Counted from the stretch's first letter, positions 1 to 8,834 are shown. The stretch: DNA of 28,836 nt from Clostridiales bacterium (GCA_024695545.1 JAILHZ010000004.1:1-28836); one strand, 5' to 3'. Program-made: numbers and translations. Notes: generated by a model not told the origin, from the sequence alone.

Positions 1-804
1 AGAAGACTTCCTGGTCTCCGGCTTCTTCTTCGGAATATACTTCGAGATAACCGTATCAAGGACCGTTCCGATGCTGTCATGGATCGTCAGCATCGCCTGA
101 AGATCGAGATACGTGGAGCTCTTGTTGATAATGACCACTCGGTCACTCTTGAGGAACTGAGCAAAAGTCGCGGCAGGATAAACCGTCAGGGACGTTCCGC
201 CGATAATAAGAAGATCCGCCTTCTTAATTGCTTTTACCGCATTATCGACATTCTGATGCTCAAGATGCTCCTCATAAAGGATCATGTCCGGACGGACAAT
301 ACCTCCGCACTTCTCACAGCGCGGGATTCCTTTTGTTTTCAAGACATAATTGAGGTCATATCTCTCACCGCAGTCAACACAATAATTTCTGAATACGGAA
401 CCGTGAAGCTCGATCGTTGTCGTACTTCCGGCCATCTGGTGAAGATTATCGATATTCTGTGTGATCGTCGCCTTCAGCTTCCCCTGCTTCTCAAGACGGA
501 CCAGGGCACGATGCGCCTTATTCGGGCGGGCCTTCGGATAAAGGAGTTTTCTTCTGTAAAAATCGAAAAACTCTTCCGGATGTTCCTCAAAAAATGAATG
601 GCTGATAATATCTACAGGGCGATAGGAAAGACCGCTCTCCTGATTAAAGATACCTTCACCAGAGCGGAAATCGGGAATACCGCTTTCTGTAGACACGCCC
701 GCACCACCAAGGAATACGATATAATTCGATTCCTTGATCAGCTGCTTTAACTGTTCGAGTTTTTTCTCTCGTGCTCCTTCGTATCTGTCGAGTCTGGTTT
801 CCAC
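1..804 (-). CDS. Sir2-family NAD-dependent protein deacylase (3' end outside window)
   Basis: Reading leftward from a GTG at 804 there is an open frame of 268 codons with no stop before the window edge, so the C-terminus is cut off. Family enzymes remove acyl groups from lysines using NAD+. Visible motifs are the Rossmann NAD site GAGVSTESGIPDFRS (residues 34-48), TQNIDNLH (115-122), the catalytic His in ELHGS (His134), a zinc site made of Cys142, Cys145, Cys163 and Cys166, and GGTSL (202-206). The GTG start is chosen because AAGGGG lies seven bases upstream and no ATG fits. Sirtuins are usually about 240-290 residues, so little is missing. It lies downstream of the PH-domain gene, separated by a hairpin at 824-847, and may be partly co-transcribed with it. 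Family assignment is secure; the protein substrate is unknown. Confidence 0.93.
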   Translation of the reverse strand, partial: METRLDRYEGAREKKLEQLKQLIKESNYIVFLGGAGVSTESGIPDFRSGEGIFNQESGLSYRPVDIISHSFFEEHPEEFFDFYRRKLLYPKARPNKAHRALVRLEKQGKLKATITQNIDNLHQMAGSTTTIELHGSVFRNYCVDCGERYDLNYVLKTKGIPRCEKCGGIVRPDMILYEEHLEHQNVDNAVKAIKKADLLIIGGTSLTVYPAATFAQFLKSDRVVIINKSSTYLDLQAMLTIHDSIGTVLDTVISKYIPKKKPETRKSS

Positions 805-823
805 TTTCTATCCCCTTAACAAG

Positions 824-847
824 CAACATCGGCGTATACCGATGTTG
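824..847 (-). terminator. Intercistronic hairpin, possible weak terminator
   Basis: A perfect 9-bp stem (824-832 with 839-847) and a 6-base loop lie between the PH-domain gene and sir2. On the minus strand it is followed only by CTTGTTAAGG, a poor U-tract that runs into the sir2 ribosome binding site. It may terminate partially, or it may be an RNA-processing or stability hairpin. Confidence 0.4.
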
Positions 848-876
848 TTTATGTTCTAAGTATTAAAGAATCCCCA

Positions 877-1299
877 TTAATCGATGTAAATGTCATGCGC
901 GATCGCGCCGTCATTGGCCGCACCAAACATTTCCTTACCGAGGACACGCTTCTCATCGCGCTCTTTCTCTGCAATCGCACTAAGAGCATCACGTGTACGG
1001 TCAGGATTCTTAATATTCTGAAGAAGAACGATCGGAGTCGTCTTATCAGCTGTAGAAAGCTCGATCGTTCCGACCTTAAAGAGTCTCTGTCCAAATGATT
1101 TCTTAAGACGTACGTCCAGAATACGGTACATCAGGAGCTCATCTTTAACTACACGGAAAAAACCTCTCTGGATAAACAAACGGTTCTCACTGAAAGAGTA
1201 CTTAGTAAAAGAGATCGGCATTCCGAGGAATCTCTTCTTATCCTGCCAGATGATCTGTTCTTCTACGATAAAATCGTTTAACTTATCTATTTTCGCCAT
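877..1299 (-). CDS. Bacterial PH-domain (bPH_2-like) protein
   Basis: This small protein of 140 residues has no signal peptide or membrane segment. The pattern YSFSENRLFIQRGFF, then MYRILDVRLKKSFGQRLF, then VGTIELSTAD, then IKNPDRTRDAL matches the bacterial PH-like (bPH_2, DUF304-type) beta-barrel with its closing helix. A lysine- and glutamate-rich tail follows. The function of stand-alone members is not established. The start is placed at ATG 1299, not at the in-frame ATG at 1314, because GGAGG at 1308-1312 is eight bases before 1299; the upstream ATG actually overlaps that ribosome binding site. A promoter lies at 1329-1357 and sir2 follows downstream. The family call is by pattern, not by search. 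Confidence 0.8.
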   Translation of the reverse strand: MAKIDKLNDFIVEEQIIWQDKKRFLGMPISFTKYSFSENRLFIQRGFFRVVKDELLMYRILDVRLKKSFGQRLFKVGTIELSTADKTTPIVLLQNIKNPDRTRDALSAIAEKERDEKRVLGKEMFGAANDGAIAHDIYID

Positions 1300-1328
1300 C
1301 TCAGATACCTCCATAATGACCTAATGAT

Positions 1329-1357
1329 ATTATAGTGTTATAGTTTTTTTTCGTCTA
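1329..1357 (-). promoter_or_regulatory. Sigma-A-type promoter of the PH-domain gene
   Basis: On the minus strand TAGACG (1352-1357) and a perfect TATAAT (1329-1334) are separated by 17 bases. They lie about 30 bases before the ATG at 1299. The -35 box matches the consensus at four of six positions. Confidence 0.65.
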
Positions 1358-1397
1358 GCAAAAAAAATAAATATCACAGTTTCGTAATACAATATTT
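1358..1397 (-). terminator. A/T-rich possible terminator of the transglutaminase operon
   Basis: Just after the stop codon at 1406, ATATTT (1392-1397) can pair with AAATAT (1369-1374) across a long loop. A run of eight T residues on the minus strand follows. The stem is short and A/T-only, so termination here is weakly supported. It abuts the next promoter. Confidence 0.3.
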
Positions 1398-1405
1398 AAA
1401 GTTCT

Positions 1406-2290
1406 CTAGACATGATCCAGGTAACACTCTTCGAAATACGGGCACCACTGGTGAGTCGTCTTCATCATCGCATCGCTCTTGAGATAGTAATCGTAGCTGA
1501 TAAGCCCGGGCTGGTCCGGGATCGGATCATCCCATGTCACATCGACATGATACCAGAAAGCATCAACAAAAACCTGATTCCAGGCATGTCCGCCATCACC
1601 GAATCCGAACGTGGATGTTCCGCAGATCACACGGCTCTCAATTCCGCACAGGAGACAAAGTGCAGTAAAAGTCTCGGAATAACCCTGACACTGTGCAAGT
1701 CCTTCATCAAGAAGCACATCCGCGGTTGAATACAGGCTGACATCGCGGTCAAGAGCATACGCGCAGTTACATACAAGGTAATCATGGATCGCCTTGACCT
1801 TCTCAAGGTCGGTCATATCCCCTTTAATGATCGAGTTCTTGATAGAAAGCAGCTTCTCACCGACTTTCCTCGCCGCATCAGACGGATAGTCGCTGACTTT
1901 CTTGGCATAAAGATACTGCATCGCCTGACCGCATGCATTCAGCTGCATCTGCATCTTTACACGGTAAGAACCGTTTCTTTCAAGAATGGACATCTTGATA
2001 TTCTTTTCACGGAAAGCATAGTGGATCGCCGACTGTCTGACCAGGTCATTCCAGTACGTATCGAACTCTTCCTCAGAGCCTGTCTGCACATAAACATTCT
2101 CTTCAAAACGATAGAGCGCATCATAAAGCTCGTCAAACAATTCCCGGGAACTGGTGACGACTTTATAATCTTGCTTTTCTCCCCACTTGCCCTCGAAAAA
2201 CGAACAGCCCGACAGAAAAATACTCAATACAAGCACTAAGGAAAGAAGCAGGAAGAATGCTTTATGCGCTCTTTTTCCGGCTGGAATCAT
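1406..2290 (-). CDS. Transglutaminase-like lipoprotein
   Basis: The protein has 294 residues. The N-terminus has basic residues, a hydrophobic stretch (11-27) and the lipobox LSGC with Cys29, so it is predicted to be a membrane-anchored surface lipoprotein. The C-terminal half is a transglutaminase-core fold. A conserved Cys201 (LAQCQGYSETF), His235 (GGHAWNQ) and Asp250 (YHVDVTWDDP) form the Cys-His-Asp triad. Members act as proteases, peptide cyclases or cross-linkers; the substrate here is unknown. The start has AAGGAGG eight bases upstream, lying inside the end of the preceding gene. The two genes overlap by 29 bases, so translation is probably coupled to the degenerate deacetylase-like protein, and the two may act together at the cell surface. 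This is the last gene of the parE-parC cluster. Confidence 0.88.
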   Translation of the reverse strand: MIPAGKRAHKAFFLLLSLVLVLSIFLSGCSFFEGKWGEKQDYKVVTSSRELFDELYDALYRFEENVYVQTGSEEEFDTYWNDLVRQSAIHYAFREKNIKMSILERNGSYRVKMQMQLNACGQAMQYLYAKKVSDYPSDAARKVGEKLLSIKNSIIKGDMTDLEKVKAIHDYLVCNCAYALDRDVSLYSTADVLLDEGLAQCQGYSETFTALCLLCGIESRVICGTSTFGFGDGGHAWNQVFVDAFWYHVDVTWDDPIPDQPGLISYDYYLKSDAMMKTTHQWCPYFEECYLDHV

Positions 2291-4133
2291 ATACTTCCTC
2301 CTTGTTGAAAAGTCTCGAATAATCTACATTCCGCAACGTATCACCGGTCAGCATACACCTGTCGAAATAAAGATAGTTATCTCCATAAGTATAATACGGA
2401 GACGGACCTGCGCCAAAGAAAAGTCGGAAACCGTGGTCTTTCAGATAGACGCATCGGGGATCGGAACCACGTATAAAGTCTCCGTTCGGATATACCAGGA
2501 TAGAAACCGGACCGGTGATCTCCCCTACCTGCGTAAGCCATTTTTCCGTATCATTCTGAATCGTATCCATCTCACAATGATTGGCATTGATGAAGCCGTA
2601 GGTGGAGGATGCCATAACCCATCCGGAATCCTTGAGTTTATCGACGATACTCTGGACTGTCGTACGGTTGGCCTCGATCTCACCGTCCGTCGGCGAGATC
2701 GTGGGAAGCCCTGCAGCCTCAAGGCCGTTGTTTCTGTCATCCACCTGGTCCTGATCTGTGACATAACCGAAGATGGACTGATATCCGGTAAGAGAAATGA
2801 TTCCCTTCACTCCGTTATAGGAAAAATCAGGATGTTCCTCGACAAAAGCATCCAGAATACCGATCGCCTCACTGTTCCGGCTGACTACTGTCTGTCCGGA
2901 AGCGCTGACATACTCGCCGCAGACCTGTCCCATATCATTCAGAACAAGTCTTCTGCACATGCCGATTTTCTCTCTGGAGGCAGTATAGCTGAAATCCTCG
3001 AGGATAATGACCAGCGGCTTTTTCCCTTCCGGAACAACGATATCAAATGTGGTTACGAAGGTCGGATTCGAAAGATCGGCCATATTCGTCGGATCAACAA
3101 GGCAGTATCCCTTCGCATAAAGACTCTCGAGAACAGCACGGAATTCAGATGTCGTGATGTAATACGAATCCGTGGAAGAAACATAGTTCATCTCAAAAGC
3201 GACATTCGTATCGGCAATCAGCGGCTTGACGCAGATGACCTCGACGGAACCCGTATAAGGAGAAACCGGAGATGTATTGGATGTCGCCATAAAGAGATTC
3301 GACTGAATGACCTGATCATCCGGGAATATCCTGGCAAGAGCCGAAAGCAGTTCCTCAGCAGAATAATACTGAAGATTCGCCAGCATGTTATCCGCGATCT
3401 TCATCATCGGCTGATACATATCCTTCTTACAGTCTTCCAGGCGCTTCTTCGCAAATTCATTTACGAAGCCTTCTGACATGGAGATTACGTTCTCGTAGCA
3501 CTTAACGGCTTCGATATAATCCGCCGAAGCAAAAAGGCTTTCCGCGCTCTGAATATCACCTCTGGAAAGCTCGATCTGGTCGATCTCGGCACGCAGCGGA
3601 CGCGCAGCCGCAGAGATATTACTTAATGACTCCAGGTTATCGAAGATGAACATGAGAGTCGGTTTCTCGATCGTACCCAGAAGGAATTCTTCGCAAAGGC
3701 CCGTCAGCCAGTTCGTCATCCTGGCTCCGGTCAGCTCACTTAATCCCTCAAGGAAGGAAATATCATCCTGCGTCGGCTTGTAACGTTCATTCCTGATCCT
3801 GTTCTCGATCGTGGAAACACGCTCATTTACAACGGCTTCCATCTGTGTCAGAATCTCATATTCTTCCGACAGGTCACGGTCATCGTCCGGATCACGGTTA
3901 ATGATCGTATCATTCAGATCACGGTACATCGAGAGTGCTTTTGAATAATCATGCTTATCCAGGGCTTCATTGAAGCCGGGCATGATACCGGCAAGTCTTT
4001 GGGAATCCTTGGTTACGAACACCATAATAGAAAACATGGCCACAAGACTGGCAATCCCCAGTCCGATCATAATCCACATTCCCATTGAACGGGGTTTCTC
4101 GTATGAAACCGAGTGTCCGCCGAATTCCATCAT
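2262..4133 (-). CDS. Membrane-anchored, degenerate polysaccharide-deacetylase-like protein
   Basis: This 623-residue protein has one N-terminal membrane segment (about 19-41), an alpha-helical TPR-like region (about 52-280) and a C-terminal NodB-like region (about 295-595). The NodB-like layout is visible in ITTSEFRAVLESLYAKGY (326-343), KPLVIILED (372-380), FSYNGVKGIISLTGY (437-451), LKDSGWVMASSTYGF (500-514) and ILVYPNGDF (545-553). The metal-binding pattern of active deacetylases (paired Asp, then His-x3-His after the beta strand) is not kept: Glu379-Asp380 replaces Asp-Asp, and Ser510 and Phe514 stand where the two His residues are expected. A binding or structural role is therefore more likely than catalysis. 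GAGGAG sits about 11 bases before the ATG; a second ATG follows directly. It overlaps the lipoprotein gene downstream. Confidence 0.75.
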   Translation of the reverse strand: MMEFGGHSVSYEKPRSMGMWIMIGLGIASLVAMFSIMVFVTKDSQRLAGIMPGFNEALDKHDYSKALSMYRDLNDTIINRDPDDDRDLSEEYEILTQMEAVVNERVSTIENRIRNERYKPTQDDISFLEGLSELTGARMTNWLTGLCEEFLLGTIEKPTLMFIFDNLESLSNISAAARPLRAEIDQIELSRGDIQSAESLFASADYIEAVKCYENVISMSEGFVNEFAKKRLEDCKKDMYQPMMKIADNMLANLQYYSAEELLSALARIFPDDQVIQSNLFMATSNTSPVSPYTGSVEVICVKPLIADTNVAFEMNYVSSTDSYYITTSEFRAVLESLYAKGYCLVDPTNMADLSNPTFVTTFDIVVPEGKKPLVIILEDFSYTASREKIGMCRRLVLNDMGQVCGEYVSASGQTVVSRNSEAIGILDAFVEEHPDFSYNGVKGIISLTGYQSIFGYVTDQDQVDDRNNGLEAAGLPTISPTDGEIEANRTTVQSIVDKLKDSGWVMASSTYGFINANHCEMDTIQNDTEKWLTQVGEITGPVSILVYPNGDFIRGSDPRCVYLKDHGFRLFFGAGPSPYYTYGDNYLYFDRCMLTGDTLRNVDYSRLFNKEEVYDSSRKKSA

Positions 4134-4174
4134 GTGTCAGCTATCTCCTCTTCCTGCGCTGCACTTATCTTGAA

Positions 4175-6433
4175 TCATAGATCCCCAAGTGTCAACTGTC
4201 TGTCCTCGATCGTATCCTCCTTGAGATAGTAACCGATGGCCGGGAGTCTTCTGACACGGTAATACTCAGGATCAGTGAATCCTGTGTCCTCCAGGCGCTT
4301 GACATCATTCATGATCGAGCCGCGCTTACTGGTCAGGACCTGTACGCCCTGCGACGAACGGGTCGTCTTCAGCGGGATCAGCGATGTATCAAATACGATG
4401 GCTTTTCTCAGATTCGAGAATGCAGCCATTGTCACATCTTCAGTAATGTAATGGATGCTGACGAGCGGAGACAGATCGCTGCAGGCATGGATCAGCTTCT
4501 TTCTGTTCTGCTTCGTCTCATAAGCGGACATCGGGATCTTGCTGATCTTACCATTCTCAAATGCAAAGAGCAGATTGCCCTTATAGTCGTCAGTGACATG
4601 CATAAAGAGGATCTTCTCCCCGTCTTCCATAGAGAGCAGGTTCGGAAGATATCCGCCATATTCACTCGGCTTGGTATCCGGAAGCTCATAGGCCTTCACC
4701 TTATAGCAATTGCACTTATCCGAGAAGAACAGGATCTCCGACTTGTTCGTGCCTTCAAGCTCCATAACGATGGTATCGTCTTCCTTGATCTTCAGATCAC
4801 CGGCATTACGGAGAGATGTAAGCGCGATCTTCTTGATATAACCGTGATCGGAAAGGAAAAGTTTCAGACGATAGTCCTCGATCATATTCGAGTCACTGAA
4901 TGTAGCCGCTTCCTCCGCGCGGAGAAGCTCGGATCTTCTCTCCTGTCCGTATGTCTTCGCTACGTTTTCCAGGGCCTTGATGATCAGTGCATCAAGACGC
5001 TCCGGCTTCTTGAGGATATCCTCAAGATCCTTGATCTCTTTTTCCAGATTCTCACGGTCCGCCGTGCGGTTCAGGATGTACTGGCGGTTAATATTCCGGA
5101 GTTTGATCTCCGCAACATACTCGGCCTGCAGACTATCGATATCAAAGCCCTTCATGAGGTTCGGAACTACATCCGCCTCGAGTTCGGTATTACGGATGAT
5201 AGCAATGGCTTTATCGATATCCAGAAGGATCTTGGCAAGACCATCGAGAAGATGGAGCTTATCCTTCTTCTTATCCATCTCATATACGACTTCCCTCTTC
5301 TGGCAGGAACGTCTCCATACGATCCACTCGGCGAGGAGCTGTGTCACGCCCATAACTCTCGGATAACCGTTGATAAGCACATTGAAGTTACAGGAGAATA
5401 CGTCTTCAAGCTTTGTAAAGCGGAAGAGTTTCGTCATCAGGGCATCCAGATCCGTGCCGCGCTTGCACTCGATACAGATCTTCAAACCATCGAGGTCCGT
5501 CTCATCACGGACATCATTGATCTCCTTAACCTTACCGGACTTAACCAGCTCTGTGATCTCGTCGATGACCGCTTCTGCCGTCGTCGTATATGGGATCTCT
5601 GTCACCTCGATGAGGTTATTCTTCTTATCGGCAAAATACTTCGAACGGATGCGTACCGGTCCTTTTCCCGACTCATAAATCGTGCGCATCGCGGATTCAT
5701 CGTAGAGGATAATACCTCCGCCCGGGAAATCCGGTGCGGGCATGACCTCGAGGATATCCGCGGTCGGATCCTTCATGTAGGCGATCGTCGCCTCACAAAC
5801 CTCACGGATATTGAAAGAACAGATATTCGAAGCCATACCGGCTGCGATACCCTGATTGCTGTTAACAAGAATAGACGGATATGTCGCCGGTAAAAGCACC
5901 GGTTCTTTCATCGTGCCATCGTAGTTATCTACAAAATCGACAGCGTTCTTGTCGAGGCCCTTGAAAAGCTCCTCGCAGAGTTTTTCAAGACGTACTTCTG
6001 TATATCTCGGTGCAGCGTACTGCATATCGCGCGAATACTGCTTACCGAAGTTACCCTTCGAGTCAACATACGGATGCAGCAGTGCGCCATTACCTCTGGC
6101 AAGACGGACCATCGTCTCGTAGATCGCCATATCACCGTGCGGATTCAGCTTCATGGTCTGACCGACAACGTTACTGGACTTGGTGCGGTTACCCTTCAGA
6201 AGACCCATCTTATACATCGTGTAAAGAAGTTTTCTGTGCGAGGGCTTGAAACCGTCGATCTCCGGGATCGCACGCGATACGATGATACTCATCGCGTACG
6301 GCATGAAGTTCGTCTCGAGTGTATCGTTAATATCCTGAAGTGTCGGCGGTGACGGCGGAAGTCCCTGGGACTGGTCTTTCAGAGAGACCTTCTCCGGCAT
6401 CTCGCTATTCTCTTTCTTACTCTTTCTAGCCAT
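4175..6433 (-). CDS. parC: DNA topoisomerase IV subunit A-like (type IIA topoisomerase, ParC/GyrA family)
   Basis: This 752-residue protein is the breakage-reunion subunit of a type IIA topoisomerase. Family members pass one DNA duplex through another and unlink or relax chromosomes. The winged-helix core holds GFKPSHRKLL (61-70), the resistance-determining helix LNPHGDMAIYETM (96-108) and the catalytic tyrosine in AAPRYTE (Arg143-Tyr144). The C-terminal region (about 520-735) has beta-pinwheel repeats, and no QRRGGKG-type gyrase box was seen, so topoisomerase IV is favoured over gyrase. Position 102 is Met, where quinolone-sensitive enzymes usually carry Ser. The gene follows parE by 50 bases; AAGG lies nine bases before the start. 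A dedicated gyrase pair is expected elsewhere in the genome. Confidence 0.92.
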   Translation of the reverse strand: MARKSKKENSEMPEKVSLKDQSQGLPPSPPTLQDINDTLETNFMPYAMSIIVSRAIPEIDGFKPSHRKLLYTMYKMGLLKGNRTKSSNVVGQTMKLNPHGDMAIYETMVRLARGNGALLHPYVDSKGNFGKQYSRDMQYAAPRYTEVRLEKLCEELFKGLDKNAVDFVDNYDGTMKEPVLLPATYPSILVNSNQGIAAGMASNICSFNIREVCEATIAYMKDPTADILEVMPAPDFPGGGIILYDESAMRTIYESGKGPVRIRSKYFADKKNNLIEVTEIPYTTTAEAVIDEITELVKSGKVKEINDVRDETDLDGLKICIECKRGTDLDALMTKLFRFTKLEDVFSCNFNVLINGYPRVMGVTQLLAEWIVWRRSCQKREVVYEMDKKKDKLHLLDGLAKILLDIDKAIAIIRNTELEADVVPNLMKGFDIDSLQAEYVAEIKLRNINRQYILNRTADRENLEKEIKDLEDILKKPERLDALIIKALENVAKTYGQERRSELLRAEEAATFSDSNMIEDYRLKLFLSDHGYIKKIALTSLRNAGDLKIKEDDTIVMELEGTNKSEILFFSDKCNCYKVKAYELPDTKPSEYGGYLPNLLSMEDGEKILFMHVTDDYKGNLLFAFENGKISKIPMSAYETKQNRKKLIHACSDLSPLVSIHYITEDVTMAAFSNLRKAIVFDTSLIPLKTTRSSQGVQVLTSKRGSIMNDVKRLEDTGFTDPEYYRVRRLPAIGYYLKEDTIEDRQLTLGDL

Positions 6434-6483
6434 TCTTACTATCCTTCAATCAATGTTCTTCTATTCACTACTTGCTTATGCTA

Positions 6484-8469
6484 TCAGTCGACGTCCAGCA
6501 TCTCCAGGTACAGATGACCGTCGCGCTCGATATGTTCTTTTCTTCCGGCAAGGTTATCGCCGAGCAGAAGTTCAAACGTATCCATCGTAGCCTGCTCATC
6601 ACCCGGAACCACCTTGATCAGACGGCGGGTAACCGGATTCATGGTCGTCTCCCACATCATCTCCGGTTCGTTCTCACCGAGACCTTTGGAGCGCTGAAGT
6701 GTGCACTTCTCGGCAGGATACTTCTGGAGGATCTCCGCCTTCTCCTTCTCGTTATAGGCAAACATAGTCTTCTCTTCGCCCTTGTTCCTGTAAGTGATCT
6801 CAAAGAGCGGAGATTCAGCGATAAAGACTTTTCCTTCTTTGATCAGTGTAGGCATCAGGCGGAAGATCATCGCCAGGATCAAGGTACGGATATGGAATCC
6901 GTCGACGTCGGCATCGGTACAGATGATGACTTTGTTCCAGCGAAGGAGCGACAGGTCAAAGGACGAAAGATCCTTGTTATGCTTGGTCTGGATCTCTACG
7001 CCGCAGCCGAGGACCTTAACGAGATCCGTAATGATCTCACTCTTGAAGATCGTCGGATAATCGGCCTTTAAGCAGTTCAGGATTTTACCTCTTACCGGCA
7101 TGATCGCCTGGAACTCGGCATCACGGCCCATCTTACAGGAACCGAGAGCGGAGTCACCCTCTACGATGTAGAGTTCTCTCTGCTCAACATCCTTCGTGCG
7201 GCAATCCACGAACTTCTTAACGCGGTTATTGATATCGATGCTTCCCATGAGCTTCTTCTTGACGTTCAGACGAGTCTTCTCGGCATTCTCACGGGATCTC
7301 TTATTGATCAGGATCTGCTCGACGACACGGTCGCCCTCGGGCTTATTCTCGATAAACCATACTTCCAGTTTCTGACGGATAAGGTCAGCCATGAAATCCT
7401 GGATGAACTTATTTGTGATCGCCTTCTTCGTCTGGTTCTCATAGCTCGTCTGTGTGGAGAAAGAACTCGTGACGAGGATCAGGCTGTCCGCGATATCCTG
7501 GAAGACGATCTTGCTCTCATTCGCCTTGTACTTGTCTCTTGCTCGGATCTGTCTGTCGATCTCTGCGGTAAAAGCACTTCTGACCGCCTTATCCGGCGCT
7601 CCGCCGTGCTCCAGGAAGCTCGAGTTATGATAGTACTCAAGTACATTGACTTCGTTATTGAAGCAGAAGGCCACCTGGCACTTGACCTTATATTCCGGCT
7701 TATCCGCTCTGTCCTTACCTCTTCCCATGCCATCGAAAGATGCCGGAGAGGAAAGACCCTTCTCACCGCTGAACTCGGCAACATAACCTTCAATACCGGA
7801 CGGATAGCAGAAAGTAAACTCTTCACCGCTCTCCTCATCCTTCAGAAGGAAGGTTACACCGCTGTTAACGACGGCCTGACGCTTCAGGATCTGCAGGAAT
7901 GCATCCAGCGGAATGTTGATATCCGTAAATACTTCACGGTCCGGCTTCCACTTCTGGATCGTACCTGTTCTCTTAAAACGGGTAGGTTCTTTCAGAAGAC
8001 CGCCGATATTCTCGCCCTTTTCGAAGTGCAGGCTATACTTAAATCCGTCACGGAAAACAGTAACATCAAAGTACTCGGAAGAATACTGCGTCGCGCAGGC
8101 ACCGAGACCATTTAAGCCAAGGCTGAACTCATAGCTCTCACCAGTATCGTTATTGTACTTACCGCCAGCATAAAGCTCGCAGTAGACCAGTTCCCAGTTA
8201 AAACGCTGCTCCTTGGTATTGTAATCCAGCGGGATACCACGTCCGAAGTCCTCTACCGAGATCGAACCGTCCTTATAGCGTACGACCTCGATCTTATCAC
8301 CATAACCTTCTCTGGCTTCGTCGATCGAGTTACTTAAGATCTCGAAAAACGAATGTTCACAGCCTTCCAGGCCATCTGAACCAAAGATGACACCCGGGCG
8401 TTTACGAACACGGTCCGCGCCTTTTAACGCGGTGATGGTCTCATTACCATATGAAGACTTGCTGGGCAT
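6484..8469 (-). CDS. parE: DNA topoisomerase IV subunit B-like (ParE/GyrB family)
   Basis: This 661-residue protein is the ATPase subunit that partners the adjacent ParC. The GHKL ATP site shows NSIDEA (48-53), DFGRGIP (74-80) and GLNGLGA (118-124). The Toprim part shows EGDSALG (437-443), MPVRGKILN and DADVDG (519-524), and the C-terminus carries QRSKGLGE. The start is placed at ATG 8469, with GAGAGG eight bases upstream; the frame is open for another 22 codons upstream but those lie in the promoter region. Length fits the family (about 630-680). It is the first gene of the run parE, parC, deacetylase-like, lipoprotein. A TATAAT box with an adjoining inverted repeat lies at 8501-8522. Confidence 0.93.
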   Translation of the reverse strand: MPSKSSYGNETITALKGADRVRKRPGVIFGSDGLEGCEHSFFEILSNSIDEAREGYGDKIEVVRYKDGSISVEDFGRGIPLDYNTKEQRFNWELVYCELYAGGKYNNDTGESYEFSLGLNGLGACATQYSSEYFDVTVFRDGFKYSLHFEKGENIGGLLKEPTRFKRTGTIQKWKPDREVFTDINIPLDAFLQILKRQAVVNSGVTFLLKDEESGEEFTFCYPSGIEGYVAEFSGEKGLSSPASFDGMGRGKDRADKPEYKVKCQVAFCFNNEVNVLEYYHNSSFLEHGGAPDKAVRSAFTAEIDRQIRARDKYKANESKIVFQDIADSLILVTSSFSTQTSYENQTKKAITNKFIQDFMADLIRQKLEVWFIENKPEGDRVVEQILINKRSRENAEKTRLNVKKKLMGSIDINNRVKKFVDCRTKDVEQRELYIVEGDSALGSCKMGRDAEFQAIMPVRGKILNCLKADYPTIFKSEIITDLVKVLGCGVEIQTKHNKDLSSFDLSLLRWNKVIICTDADVDGFHIRTLILAMIFRLMPTLIKEGKVFIAESPLFEITYRNKGEEKTMFAYNEKEKAEILQKYPAEKCTLQRSKGLGENEPEMMWETTMNPVTRRLIKVVPGDEQATMDTFELLLGDNLAGRKEHIERDGHLYLEMLDVD

Positions 8470-8500
8470 ATTTATAACCTCTCTACTTATAATCCATAAA

Positions 8501-8528
8501 ATTATACCACAATATAATGTGGTTTCAT
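8501..8528 (-). promoter_or_regulatory. Candidate parE promoter with adjoining inverted repeat
   Basis: A perfect TATAAT on the minus strand (8501-8506) is preceded at once by the inverted repeat CCACATTATATTGTGG (8507-8522; 5-bp arms, 6-base gap). At 16-base spacing the -35 is only ATGAAA, a poor match. The repeat fills the -35/-10 spacer, where a repressor or activator could act. Confidence 0.4.
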
Positions 8529-8600
8529 TCGACAAATACTACTAAATTTTGCATTTTTGCCATTTTCAAAACAGAAAAAACATGCAAAAGTGCTTTTACA

Positions 8601-8637
8601 AAAACAAAAAGACCGGTTTCCTTATCGGAACCGGTCT
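8601..8637 (-). terminator. Rho-independent terminator of the tRNA-Gly/tRNA-Arg unit
   Basis: The arms AGACCGGT (8610-8617) and ACCGGTCT (8630-8637) form a strong stem, with a further short inner pairing. On the minus strand it is followed by TTTTTGTTTTTG. It starts about ten bases after the encoded CCA of tRNA-Arg. Confidence 0.85.
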
Positions 8638-8646
8638 TTCTGCTCT

Positions 8647-8723
8647 TGGTGAGCCCAGGGGGATTCGAACCTCCGGCCCACAGCTTAGAAGGCTGTTGCT
8701 CTATCCAGCTGAGCTATGGACCC
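8647..8723 (-). tRNA. tRNA-Arg (anticodon UCU)
   Basis: A 77-base cloverleaf is complete. The acceptor GGGTCCA pairs with TGGGCTC (two G-U pairs), the anticodon stem ACAGC/GCTGT encloses CTTCTAA, and the T-arm reads GGTTCGAATCC. The loop gives anticodon TCT. Discriminator A and CCA are encoded. It is downstream of tRNA-Gly in the same unit. Confidence 0.97.
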
Positions 8724-8760
8724 ACGTTGAAAGAATGACGATCACATGGATCGTCATTCA

Positions 8761-8834
8761 TGGAGCGGGTGATGGGAATCGAACCCACGTGATCAGCTTG
8801 GAAGGCTGGAGTTCTACCATTGAACTACACCCGC
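8761..8834 (-). tRNA. tRNA-Gly (anticodon UCC)
   Basis: A 74-base cloverleaf has acceptor GCGGGTG paired with CACCCGC, anticodon stem CCAGC with loop CTTCCAA giving anticodon TCC, and T-arm GGTTCGATTCC. Discriminator T and CCA are encoded. It is the first gene of the two-tRNA unit. Confidence 0.97.

Noticed and set aside
8584..8597. The 14-mer AAAAGCACTTTTGC occurs here (minus) and at 14554-14567 (plus), both in intergenic DNA
   Set aside because: In about 29 kb a few 14-base matches are expected by chance on both strands, and the two sites have different settings.
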